A stretch of 64,000 nucleotides of DNA, from NCBI GenBank assembly GCA_021292165.1, contig CM037885.1, positions 9,109,042-9,173,041 on the forward strand. Direction: 5' to 3'. The first letter of the stretch is position 1. Each line of letters starts with the position of its first letter. Source of the DNA: Shinisaurus crocodilurus (taxonomy: Eukaryota; Chordata; Lepidosauria; Squamata; Shinisauridae). Positions 55,701 through 63,302 of this stretch are shown here, in pieces. Position numbers and translations under genes: made by a program. The notes under the pieces were generated by a model. The model ran no database searches. It worked only from the letters and a program-made list of their open reading frames with translations, and had not been told where the DNA came from.

Positions 55701-58700
55701 AGTCCCCTTATTCATTCTTAAGGGTGCAGTCCTATGTAGGTTTAGACAGAAAAAAAGTCCCACAACTCCCAGCATGCCCCAGCCAGCCATGCTGGCTGGG
55801 GCATGCTTGGAGTTGTACATCTTTTAATCATCAATCTGTGATTTTTAAAAAAAAAACCTGCACAAAAATTCGTATTTAAATATGCATTTTTAATGTATTT
55901 TCTTACAAAATCTACATTCATAAACATGTTTTCTCTTTTAACAATGTGTTTCTAAATGCATTTTCCCCAAAAACACACATTTTTAAACCCCATTTTGATA
56001 CAATTTTTGAGCCGAGAACTCAGTGGTGTAGTGGTAAATTCTGAAGTTCAGGCGCTCATACAGGCCTGAACTCAGCTTGTCATACAGGCTCAGCTTGTCT
56101 GAGCGTGGAAAGCTAAGCAGGGTCAAGCCTGGTTATTACTTGGATGGGAGACCCCCCTCCTCTAGTTTCCTGCATTGAGCAGGGGATTGGACTCGATGGC
56201 CTTGTAGGCTCCTTCCAACTCTATGATCTATGAAATCCTGACGGCCCCCATAGCCATGTCCCCAAGGAGAGTCCAAAGATACAGGCAGCTCTGTTGTTCC
56301 ATATCAGTAAACCAGTTCTAGCAGTTTTCATCTCCATCAGGAGGAGGTCCTTTGGTAAGGCTCCTGGGTCTTAACTGCCCATTCAACAACAGGCCACCGA
56401 CAAAATCCTTTGCGTTACAGCAGGGAACAATATATTGTTTGTTCCTCTCTCTGCCCTGCCCCACACCACCGCCCAGCTACTGTCAGGATTGTAGGTTAGA
56501 AGGAACAGGGGAAGCTGAAGGGGGTGGCAGATGGTGTCAGCAGCATCCCTACTAACAAAAGAAGCGCTGGTGCTGCGTACCTGCGAGCTCTGCCTCCGCG
56601 ACACCGCCGCAAGAACTGCACTGCAAAACCTGGTGAAGGGATGGCTGCCTTCTTCCGCCTCATTAATGCTTCCTTCTGTGCCTCCGTTCTCCTCGGGGCC
56701 TCTCCTGCTGTCAGGAGCATGTGGCATGCGCACGTGACAACTGAAGTTTGGCGTTTGTGCCTTATCCATGGAAGCTGGTCGTAACCTCTGGTGCAGCCCC
56801 TCCCAACCTGGTGCCCTCCAACCATGTCGGACTACAACTCCCTCCCCCCCCAGTGAGCTAGGGATGATGGGACCTGTTGTTCAACACAGATGGAGGGCAT
56901 CAGGTTAGGGGAGCTGGTCTGAAGCATCACTTAGTCCACAGGCAGCGTGAACCTGGAGGAATACGGGCATCCTATTGAGGGCAAGAGGAGCGTGGCGGAT
57001 AGGATATCTGCCGCACTCCCCTCTCCCTCAAAAACTTGGCCCTCTAGATGTTTTACCTCTCCGCGCAAAGAGGAGAGGATAAGGCACCTCCTGGATTCCT
57101 CAGAATCCGGTGGAACCTTGCTCCCCCCTCCCCCCCAGGAACGCCCCCCCCCCCACCGTGGGAACCGAACACAGTCTTCCGTGTTTGGTTCCCTGCCGGT
57201 GCGGAAAGAGCCACGCCGGCTATGAGGCGGGGTGGGTGGGCGCTCTATGGCGCTGTGACCTCAGAAGGGATTTCCGAGGTCACAGCACCTTCCAGCCCCA
57301 ATCCTATGTCCCGCCAGACAAGGTTGGAGGGACATAGGATTGCGCCCTTAGGCAGCGGAGCCAAACGTAACCTGCCTCTTTCCCTCTCCGTGACTGGACT
57401 GCTGTGCTGCAGGGTCAAGCCTGGTTATTACTTGGATGGGAGACCCCTCCTCTAGTTTCCTGCATTGAGCAGGAGGTGGGACTTGATGGCCTTGTAGGCC
57501 CCTTCCAACTCTCTGATCTATGAAATCTATTGATGATGGGGGCGGCCGGATAAAAATCCCACTGCATGCCCAAGAGAGCCACATGGCTGAGTCTACATCT
57601 CCCATAAGGACGTAATAACCGTCTTGCTGGATCACATCAAAGGTCTAGCATTCTCATTCCCACGGCATCCACCGGCTCGTGGGGATTGAAGGTAGTGGCC
57701 GTAGTGGAGCAAGGGTTCAACCCCAGCACTTTTTAAAATAGTAGTGGCAGCACTTGTGTTTATTAGCAGGGACGCTGGCATCATCTGCCCCCCCCTGCAG
57801 AATTTCCCTCTAAGCTTACCTGCATTCCTCACAGCAGCTGGGGGCAGGGGAGGAATGCATCCCCCCCCCCGCAACAATATATTGTTCCCTGTTGCAATGC
57901 AAAATATTTTGGGGTGCCTTGATATTGAATGGGCAATTAAGGGAGCAATTCTGTGGCCCCTAGACAGCATCTGAGGGGCTATAGGATGTTTTGGATCCCC
58001 AGATCCGGGTCGTCGGAGACAACACTCCGTTCTTGGAGCTGGGGATCGGCGCTCCGACCCCCTCCCCCTTGCGGCTGGTGTGGAAAGAACCATGCCGGCT
58101 GCTCTCTGAGGTTGGGAAAGCGACCGCGGGAGAACGGGGAAGGGGAGGAGGGTGGAGAGGCCAAGATATGAGCTATCCTGAAGCCTCTCTGGCCTCCTTC
58201 CCTCCCTCTGAAACGCTGTCGCTAGTTGGGCAAAAAAGCCCATCTAGCAAAAATGCAGGGCAGGAGGATGGGGAGGCAAAGATCGCTTCCGTCACTGCTC
58301 CTGCTTTGCATTTCGATGACCGGAAGCCTCCCAAGTTCGGGGGCTTATGGGCATCGCGACAGGATTGCGCCCCAAGACACTTTAGCTTTACAGAAGACCT
58401 GCTCCCGGTGGAGATAGTACTGCCAGAACTGGTTGCTAATATGGATCAACACAGCTGTCTGGATTTTTGGATTCTTCTTGCGGACATGGCTGTGGGGGCT
58501 GTCATGATGAGTGCCTGCATTTCAACCACTATACCAGTGCCAGGGTTATATAATCGTGGGTGGGTGTTATACTACTTCTGAACAGGTAGCTTCCACTTTG
58601 TGGCCGATAAGCTGTGGGTAGTTTTATCCTCCTGGTACAGTGTTTTCACCTGCTTCTTCTAAACTTTATCTCTCTGATCTTTTCTGCAGCCCCTGAGGGT

Positions 58701-61700
58701 CCCCATTCCATCAAATGTACAATTTGAGCTGGGTAAGAGCCACCATTAATGGTGTGTGTGTGCATGTGCGTGTGCATGTGCGTGTGTTCTAGATTGGCAA
58801 GGAATAGAGCTTCATGTCTTCCGCAACAGTGGATTTTGCAATCAGAGTATGTTTGATTCAAATTAATCACCTTGATGGTATTTTTTTCATAATTTCCTGC
58901 ACACACAAACACACCCACCCACCCCGATCTTTGAATCATGTCCTGGGAGACCAAGGCGAGTGAATCAAATACAGGGTTATGGGTGCTGGTTGCAGTATTG
59001 TGGTCTGTTTTTTATTTCCTTATGTTCAAAGAGCAAGTTTCTAGCTCTTATGGATGTGCAAAGCGTGTGGGAGTTGCCTGGGAAGGGAGGTTCTGTGGTG
59101 AATAGGATTTCCATTGGTCAGGCATTAAGAGGGCGGGGCTTCGGTGCTCTCAGCAGCTTGTGACATGACCAGCAGAGGCAGAAATGAATTATGCGAGTCT
59201 GCTTAATTTGCATAATCTCTAGGTTGCAGAATTCAGCTTTTCTTTGTGAAGGTTTTTCAAGTTTTTATTTTAAGCGCAGAGAACACAGGAAGCCTTGCGT
59301 GAGCTGCAGGACTAGATGAGAGTTGCCGCGGCGGGGGGGGGGGGGACTTGCAGGGCGGGCAGAAAGTCTTGCAGTTCGGAGCGGGGTGGTGGTGGATTGC
59401 AGCTGTCTCCTTGCTTTGTCGGTGCAGTAGCCGACAGAGCCTGCGCGGTTTTCCTCACACAGTACAGGGCAGACGAAGAAAGGCCGCTGTGGGGGGCGGG
59501 GTCTGAAATCCCCGCGCGCGCACACTTGCTTAGGAGTCAGTGCCATTGATCACAAGGGGGTCTTGCTTCCAAGTAAATACATATATCGGCTCAAGTTCAG
59601 TGGCAAACGGGCAGGCATAGGCCGACACTTGTTACTGCAGCTCACGAAAGCTTGTCGCGTAATCCCCGTGTTTTTCAGTCCCCGTTTTCTTTTTGCCTTT
59701 TGGTGCTGCTGCAAGCCTCTTTGTTGTTACTGCTCCAGTTCTGCTGCCTTTCCGGATAATCGGCCGCAGCCCAAGCCGCAACCCCCACCACTTTCCCCGG
59801 TTCCCCACCCACCGACCCACCTCCCCGATCTCTCGATAGTAGCTCCCCCTCCTGGCTTTTGCTACAGCTGTCGGGGCGGGAGACGGGACCGCACCCAGCT
59901 GGTGAAACTGTGAGAAAGGCAGGAAGTCGAAGGGCTTGAAGACTGGTGGGGAGGGCTACTGGCCTCTTGCTGGCCCGGCCAATAGATTAGCTCATCTGCA
60001 GCAGCAGCAGCAAAGTAGCCCGGCCTCTTCTCCTGCCACGGTGGAGGGGAAGGGACGGGTGGGCGCGGGCGCCAGCTAGGCAGCTGGTCCTACAGCCGCG
60101 TGGCACCATCTAGCGGCCATGCCTGCCAGCTGCAGCCAACTGCGCGGCCAGCTCCGCCCGCCTTCGTACTAGGGTGCGCGCTGCTTCCTTCCTCTCGGAG
60201 GGGGAGCGAGCGAGCGAGCGACAGCGCAACTCTTCACGGTGGTTAGACAGCCTGGGTGGGAGGCGCGGGAAGTACAGGTGGGCTTTTTGATTTAAAAATG
60301 GCTGAGAGAAACTCCACTCTTTCCTGAGATGCTGTGTGCTTAAAATAATAACGATAAATAATACATCACGGTTGCCCGTGCGACCCAAATTCTGTGGTCG
60401 GCAGGGCGGAGTTCTGAGATTCCCATCACTAAAAATCCGTTTCGCCCCCCCCCCCAGTTCCCTGCTCCACACTTCTGAGATAGCTAGCATTGCCCATACA
60501 CTTTGATCTTTATCCCCACAGCCATAAGGAATAGAAACTTAAAAAGCAAATGTGGAGGTGAAGATCCAGAAAGTAATTGTCTGCAGCCAGAGGTGTACTG
60601 AATGCAGGAAGCCCATGTGCTAGCAGAGTGCCCCCACCCAGTGGCTTTTCACGAGCATTCCAGGGGTGGTCCACGCCCTCGCTGAAGCTGCTGCTGGGGC
60701 CTGGTCATCTGCTCTCCACCTATGAACGCATAAAGCAGGGCTTCCAACCTTGGGTCCCCAGATGTTGCTGGCCTACAGCTCCCAGCATACCCAACCAACA
60801 TGGCTAATGGCAAGGGATTCTGGGAGCTGTAGTCCACCACCATCTGGGGACCCAAGGTTGGAGAGCCCTGGTATAAAGCAAACATAAGTTACACTAGGTC
60901 ACATGGTTGGTCCACTAGCCCAGTGTTGCTAGCTCTGATTGCAAGGGGGTCTCTCTAATTGAGCCTTCCCCAACCTGGTGTCCCTCCTGACGGCCATGCT
61001 GGCTGGGAATTATGGGAGATGCAGGCCAACACATCTGGAGGGACACCAGGTTGGGGAAAGCTGCTCTCTCAAGTAGAGGGTGTTTCTCCAGGGATCCTTT
61101 TCACCTGGAGATGCTTTGGGACCTGCCGTGTGCAAACAGGGCCTTACATCATGCACCTTGTGAAGGAGAACAGCTGCCTGAAACCCAGAAACAGCTACTG
61201 TGACTCTTCCCCCACCCCACCCCGTTGGAGGGCACTGTGTAGAAACAAACAGCTGCACCACCCCAGAGATGGCTGCGTTGTACTACCAGGTCTGACCGCT
61301 CTGCTTCAGAAGCATCTTCTGTTTTTGGCAGTAAGCCAGGCACAGTGGCATCCAAGCAGCTGCAAGCGATTTGCCTGGATGATGATGCGTTTGCACAAAA
61401 TCACAAGAGGAGATACCTCCCCTTGGAACAGCCTCCAAACCCCTGACAGTTTTAAAGTTGCTACTGCAGGCCGGTCTCTCTTGTTTATCTTGCAGGGCCA
61501 GCTGCCAGGACAGCTGGAGCACTGTGGGGAGGTTTATTCTGAGTTTGTGTGGTGCCCTTTTCTTTTCTTTTTTTGCTTTTGTACAAATATAGCAACAAGA
61601 ATTCCCCTCTGGACTTTACGGATGCAAACCATGAAAGGAAGCACAGAGCAACTTCGGTTTGGGAGAGTTTCTAGGACACTTTTGCGGCAAGCACAGATGT

Positions 61701-63302
61701 GACATTAGTGTGGGGACACTAGCAGTAGTAGGAAATCATGGTCACAGTGCTGTCAGAGGGAAAAGGGGGCCAACATCTGCAGAGTCGCAACCCTGCCACA
61801 TGTTGAAGAGTGAAGACTTGAGTGTTGAATTCGCTAGAATTTTGAACATCTTGTTTTTCACTTTCACTCCCCCCCTCAAGTTTCTAGTTCTCGTGACTTC
61901 TTACAGCCTGTACCCTTCTGAGCCAGCAGTTGCAAGGAGTTAATCCTTTCACATGTATCATATTTCAAACACGTAACAAAAAAAATCTAAATTCTTTTTT
62001 TTAAAAAAAATATGTGTTAGTGGGCAGATTGTACACTGAATACAGTATGCAAACTCAGTCAGCCTGATGAGCTGGTGTAGTGTAATGGCTTAGAGCAGTG
62101 TTCTCCAACCTTGGGTCCCCAGATGTTTTTGGCCTATAACTCCCAGGCATGCTGGGAGTTGTAGGCCAAAAACATCTGGGGACCCAAGGTTGGAGAACAC
62201 TTTAGAGACTGAGTTATGAGCCAGGACGTCCCAGGTCCCAATTCTGCCTCAGTCATGAATTCATTTAGACCAGCTAAGTCGCCGTGCTTCTTCAGCCTTC
62301 CACCCCACCCCTCTGCAAGGTGGGGATAATCATACTGATCTACCTTATAGGCTTCTTGCAAGAATGACTGAGATAATGTATGTGAAGCATGTTGGACACT
62401 CTAACGTGCTGTGTAAGTGCTAAATTATTATTATTTAATATTAAGGCAAAGCAAGCTTCTACTCTCAATTCTCATGACACCTCAATTTCTTTTCCCACCT
62501 AACCGTTCCTTACTGTATTCTCTATTGGTAACCAGCCCTAGTTTTTGCACAGACATACGCAGGTCGCACATATGAATTTGCATATTACGCTCTTATTGTT
62601 AAATGTACAACAATGTGCCCTGGCAGATTTTTTTTTAACTGCAGGATTCCACATGCTTGTGTCTTCTCCCTTGGAGCAGCAAGAATGCTTATAATTTGGA
62701 CTGCTTGAGTGTCCGGACATTTTGGAGGAAGATACCTGGAGATGGTGCAAAATTACTTCATTTTCAGGAAGAATTCTGCTTCGCAGAACTTGAAACCGGG
62801 CTTGTCTCTTGTGTCCCAAGCCTCCTGTAACCCCACAGCTAGTTCTGCAACATGCCTAAATTTAGGGAGGGATGCAGATCCTCAGGCAGGTGGGCCATAT
62901 CCGGCCCAGATGGCAACACCCCCTTTCCCAGACCTCTGACTGTTCAGTGGTTTCCCAGCCTTTTCGTCTCCCGCTCCCCCCCCCCCCTGCATTCTAAAAG
63001 GTTGAAATGCCTCTCCTAAGGCTTAGTTACTTGCAGTAAGAGCTTTAAGCAAAAATATGCTGGTGTTTTTTGTATTTTGCCCCTGCCCACCACTGGAGTG
63101 TGCCCCCCCCCATCTTCTCTGAAATGAAATTTGGCCCTCGGACTGAAAGAGTTACAACAGCCCTGGCTTAGGGCCTTTCTCTTCTCCTCCTTGCAGACCG
63201 AACCAGGCCTGAACTTATTCCTGATGACCAGCAGCGGAAATACTTGAATGAAATCCATGCTTCCCAAGAATCAGAGATTATCTGTCAGCTGGACGACTAC
63301 AG
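50681..63302 (+). CDS. ARHGEF1: ARHGEF1 (p115RhoGEF), first six coding exons
   Basis: ARHGEF1 links G-alpha-12/13 to RhoA: its RGS-like (RH) domain binds and turns off the G protein, and its DH-PH module activates RhoA. Coding exons 50681-50707, 51293-51376, 51574-51687, 55489-55590, 58690-58732 and 63197-63302 join in frame to about 158 residues covering the acidic N-terminal box and the first part of the RH domain. The rest of RH, DH and PH must lie right of the window. Segments such as IIGAEDEDFEN, LGPKEAKK and LRVPIPSNVQFELD match the mammalian protein closely. Most donors and acceptors are canonical; the last donor (CAG/GTCTGG) is weak. The gene is divergent from CD79A. Introns carry many MITEs, SINEs and microsatellites. 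Confidence 0.93.
50819..50958. mobile_element. family C fold-back MITE
   Basis: AGCCTTCCCCAAGGCTGGCA left; GATGGGAGTTGTAGTCCAAC inner; GCCAAGTTGGGGAATGCTG right. It starts about 110 bp after coding exon 1. Confidence 0.75.
50987..51040. mobile_element. family C MITE right half
   Basis: GATGGGAGTTGTAGTCCAAC through GGGCGCCAGGTTGGGAGAGG; a second, truncated copy beside the one above. Confidence 0.7.
51293..51376 (+). CDS. ARHGEF1: ARHGEF1 coding exon 2, acidic box
   Basis: Acceptor TTGCCAG, donor CCT/GTAAGT; 28 codons, phase 0 both sides: SPALGARGGAAT, VIIGAEDEDFENDIEP. With the nine residues of exon 1, Glu29 and Phe31 fall at the same numbers as in the human protein, where this acidic box is needed for GAP activity on G-alpha-13. 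Confidence 0.93.
51574..51687 (+). CDS. ARHGEF1: ARHGEF1 coding exon 3, start of RH domain
   Basis: Acceptor TTGTTCCAG, donor TTG/GTGAGC; 38 codons, phase 0. Reads NPDAQSCIFQNLTELKKHPA, YLMVFVQHVVLQFDSSPL, the first helices of the RH domain. Confidence 0.93.
51688..52124. other. ARHGEF1 intron 3, unrecognised
   Basis: No repeat or extra exon recognised. Confidence 0.4.
52125..52415. mobile_element. fold-back repeat with GGGTTCACACAACACAA ends
   Basis: GCTGGGTTCACACAACACAA occurs at 52119 and 52329, and TTGTTGTGTTGTGTGAA occurs near 52182 and 52394. AACAAACCATGGTTTGTTAA sits inside. The layout suggests two nested or tandem fold-back units. Confidence 0.7.
52496..52543. repeat. (ATAC)n(TA)n microsatellite
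   Basis: ATAC repeats followed by about 13 AT units, ending at the MITE at 52544. Confidence 0.9.
52544..52689. mobile_element. hAT-type MITE inserted in a TA microsatellite
   Basis: Ends CAGGGCTTTTTTTCTG and CAGAAAAAAAGCACTG are inverted repeats. TATATATA stands on both sides (52536-52543 and 52690-52697), consistent with an 8-bp hAT duplication, although the target is itself TA-repetitive. Confidence 0.75.
52698..52749. repeat. (AC)n microsatellite
   Basis: About 25 AC units with one GAC interruption; probably the other half of the microsatellite split by the MITE. Confidence 0.95.
52764..52847. mobile_element. family C MITE, short form
   Basis: GCATCCTTCCCCAACCTGGT left and GGGCACCAGGTTGGGGAAAG right around GATTCTGGGAGTTGTAGTCC. 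Confidence 0.75.
52930..53220. other. probable LINE-tail remnant in ARHGEF1 intron 3
   Basis: Words such as ACTGGCTTGCACTCTAAACG and CTGCTATACAAAGATTAGAA resemble decayed L2-type 3' regions. Otherwise unrecognised. Confidence 0.35.
53424..53668 (+). mobile_element. Sauria-type SINE
   Basis: Head AACCCGGTGTGGTGTAGTGA, core CACAGGGTTGTTGTGAGG, tail with GATAAATAAATAAA. Confidence 0.85.
53681..53800. mobile_element. family C fold-back MITE
   Basis: GATGGGTTGAGCTACAACTT and AAGTTGTAGTCCAACCCATC are arms around a perfect CCAGCATGGCCATTGGCCAT core. Confidence 0.8.
54040..54140 (-). mobile_element. L2-type LINE 3' fragment
   Basis: GTGCCATTAATGTACATTGC and CCTGCCCCAAGGTGCTTAGA, read on the minus strand, are a common L2 3' pattern. 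Confidence 0.5.
54190..54545 (-). mobile_element. CR1/L2-type LINE 3' part
   Basis: The minus strand encodes [20 protein letters not shown] then HLLKTPLFQEAF, the C-terminal end of an L2-type ORF2, followed (lower coordinates) by a tail. Confidence 0.75.
54546..55488. other. ARHGEF1 intron 3, distal part
   Basis: Contains a GC-rich stretch with GGGGGGCACATTCCAG repeated at about 54850 and 54870, and the 22-bp tandem repeat listed next. No exon recognised. Confidence 0.4.
55109..55183. repeat. 22-bp tandem repeat, about 3.4 units
   Basis: GGACCCCTGGTGGGATGGAT recurs at 55109, 55131 and 55153 with a partial unit at 55175. Confidence 0.92.
55489..55590 (+). CDS. ARHGEF1: ARHGEF1 coding exon 4, RH domain
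   Basis: Acceptor CCCTGCAG, donor GCG/GTGAGT; 34 codons, phase 0: LCYLHMDLILNHLGPKEAKK, QFVEFCHTFVDKAA. The LGPKEAKK segment is identical to the mammalian protein. Confidence 0.95.
55718..55820. mobile_element. family B MITE, right end lost
   Basis: GGGTGCAGTCCTATGTAGGT left and a perfect CCAGCCAGCCATGCTGGCTG core; after GAGTTGTACATC the right end is missing. Confidence 0.8.
55821..56009. other. AT-rich intron sequence
   Basis: Nothing recognised. Confidence 0.4.
56010..56330 (+). mobile_element. SINE split by a 5S-derived SINE
   Basis: The left part (CAGTGGTGTAGTGGTAAATT, AAGTTCAGGCGCTCATACAG) and right part (AGTCCAAAGATACAGGCAGC) match one SINE family whose words recur at about 23470-23560 (AAATGCAGGCAGCTGTGTTG, reverse layout) and about 58440-58550. 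Confidence 0.5.
56092..56236 (+). mobile_element. 5S rRNA-derived SINE with CR1-like tail
   Basis: GAAAGCTAAGCAGGGTCAAG, then CCTGGTTATTACTTGGATGG and GAGACC match the 3' half of 5S rRNA (internal promoter region). A CR1-type tail follows (TTGGACTCGATGGCCTTGTA, CCTTCCAACTCTATGATC). Confidence 0.75.
56375..56620 (+). repeat. repeat with CAGGGAACAATATATTGTT, plus copy
   Basis: TAACTGCCCATTCAACA, CAGGGAACAATATATTGTT and GTGGCAGATGGTGTCAGCAG match the reverse complement of 57690-57943 in the same order. The family is not recognised by name. Confidence 0.7.
56791..56918. mobile_element. family C fold-back MITE
   Basis: AGCCCCTCCCAACCTGGTGC left; GGACTACAACTCCCTCCCCC inner; GGGCATCAGGTTAGGGGAGC right. 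Confidence 0.7.
56919..57295. other. GC-rich intron stretch, probably MITE-related
   Basis: GC-rich with homopolymer C runs. A short inverted pair is seen at GGGAACCGAACACAGTCTTC / GTGTTTGGTTCCC. It probably belongs with the hairpin to its right. No exon recognised. Confidence 0.4.
57296..57352. repeat. hairpin with CCAATCCTATGTCCC arms
   Basis: AATCCTATGTCCC and GGGACATAGGATT are perfect inverted arms; the right side continues into the GCGCCCTTA end shared with the GC-rich MITEs. Confidence 0.75.
57409..57525 (+). mobile_element. 5S rRNA-derived SINE with CR1-like tail, copy 2
   Basis: GCAGGGTCAAGCCTGGTTAT, ACTTGGATGGGAGACC, then GACTTGATGGCCTTGTAGGC. It is nearly identical to 56115-56230 and is truncated in the 5S head. 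Confidence 0.75.
57690..57943 (-). repeat. repeat with CAGGGAACAATATATTGTT, minus copy
   Basis: Inverted relative to 56375-56620. It abuts the GC-rich MITE starting at 57941. Confidence 0.7.
57941..58373. mobile_element. GC-rich MITE in ARHGEF1 intron 4
   Basis: GGGAGCAATTCTGTGGCCCC left and ACAGGATTGCGCCCC right, with a CpG-rich interior. Same ends and architecture as 10602-11060. Confidence 0.6.
58374..58689. other. ARHGEF1 intron 4, distal part
   Basis: Holds a SINE fragment (about 58440-58550, ATGGATCAACACAGCTGTCT) and then unrecognised sequence up to the exon. Confidence 0.4.
58690..58732 (+). CDS. ARHGEF1: ARHGEF1 coding exon 5, RH domain
   Basis: Acceptor TTTCTGCAG, donor CTGG/GTAAGA; 43 nt: PLRVPIPSNVQFEL plus the first base of the Asp codon (phase 1 out). 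The short exon matches the LRVPVPPNVAFELD segment of mammals. Confidence 0.95.
58751..58790. repeat. (GT)n microsatellite, interrupted
   Basis: GTGTGTGTGTGCATGTGCGT type, 18 bp after exon 5. Confidence 0.9.
58791..59269. other. ARHGEF1 intron 5, unrecognised
   Basis: No exon or clear repeat. Confidence 0.4.
59270..60260. promoter_or_regulatory. second CpG-rich block in ARHGEF1 intron 5, possible alternative promoter
   Basis: CpG-rich DNA (CCCCGCGCGCGCACAC, GAGCGAGCGAGCGAGCGACA, several GGGCGGGG words) not explained by MITE ends. A donor-like CAG/GTGGGC near 60277 on the plus strand could close an alternative first exon. No conserved coding sequence was recognised on either strand. An embedded AAGTYCCATTGA-type fragment lies at about 59535-59590. 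Confidence 0.4.
60261..60735. other. ARHGEF1 intron 5, unrecognised
   Basis: Nothing recognised apart from a poly(C) run near 60446. Confidence 0.4.
60736..60870. mobile_element. family A MITE, CAGGGCTTCC subtype
   Basis: CAGGGCTTCCAACCTTGGGT left (one base of the TCTCC lost), GGTTGGAGAGCCCTG right. The flanks GCATAAAG (60728-60735) and GTATAAAG (60871-60878) agree at 7 of 8, an 8-bp duplication with a probable CpG-type or C-to-T change. Confidence 0.9.
60961..61066. mobile_element. family C fold-back MITE
   Basis: GCCTTCCCCAACCTGGTGTC and GGACACCAGGTTGGGGAAAG around ATGCTGGCTGGGAATTATGG. Confidence 0.8.
61067..62030. other. ARHGEF1 intron 5, unrecognised
   Basis: A 247-codon frame (60959-61702) overlaps the MITE and shows no domain; it is not called a gene. 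Confidence 0.4.
62070..62400 (+). mobile_element. SINE split by a family A MITE
   Basis: GAGCTGGTGTAGTGTAATGG lies left of the MITE; GAGACTGAGTTATGAGCCAG, GATAATCATACTGATCTACC and GTGAAGCATGTTGGACACTC lie right. It reads as a tRNA-derived or MIR-like SINE. Confidence 0.55.
62096..62201. mobile_element. family A MITE, shortened core
   Basis: CAGTGTTCTCCAACCTTGGG left and complement right, with the palindromic core reduced to CTCCCAGGCATGCTGGGAG. The final base pair(s) of the right end are altered (AACACTTT). Confidence 0.85.
62402..62860. other. ARHGEF1 intron 5, unrecognised
   Basis: No gene or clear repeat. Confidence 0.4.
62861..63166. mobile_element. non-autonomous hAT element ending next to exon 6
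   Basis: It shares the interior of 21047-21424 (AGGTTGAAATGCCTCTCC, GTAAGAGCTTTAA, AAAATATGCTGGT, GAAATGAAATTTGGCCCTCG) and ends ...GTTACAACAGCCCTG at 63166. The left end near 62861 is decayed. Only 30 bp separate it from the exon 6 start. Confidence 0.7.
63197..63302 (+). CDS. ARHGEF1: ARHGEF1 coding exon 6, RH domain
   Basis: Acceptor TCCTCCTTGCAG; 106 nt, phase 1 in and phase 2 out. Completes the Asp codon and reads RTRPELIPDDQQRKYLNEIH, ASQESEIICQLDDY, then AG. The donor is GTCTGG, weaker than the others, but the frame and the match to the mammalian LEDF(R) position support the boundary. Confidence 0.92.

Noticed and set aside
56092..56152. possible 5S rRNA gene
   Set aside because: Only the 3' half of 5S is present and it runs straight into a CR1-type tail, so it is a SINE copy, not a gene.
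57632..58243. 203-codon minus-strand frame
   Set aside because: Runs across an unnamed repeat and the GC-rich MITE; no domain recognised.
60959..61702. 247-codon plus-strand frame
   Set aside because: Begins inside a family C MITE and has no recognisable domain or splice support.
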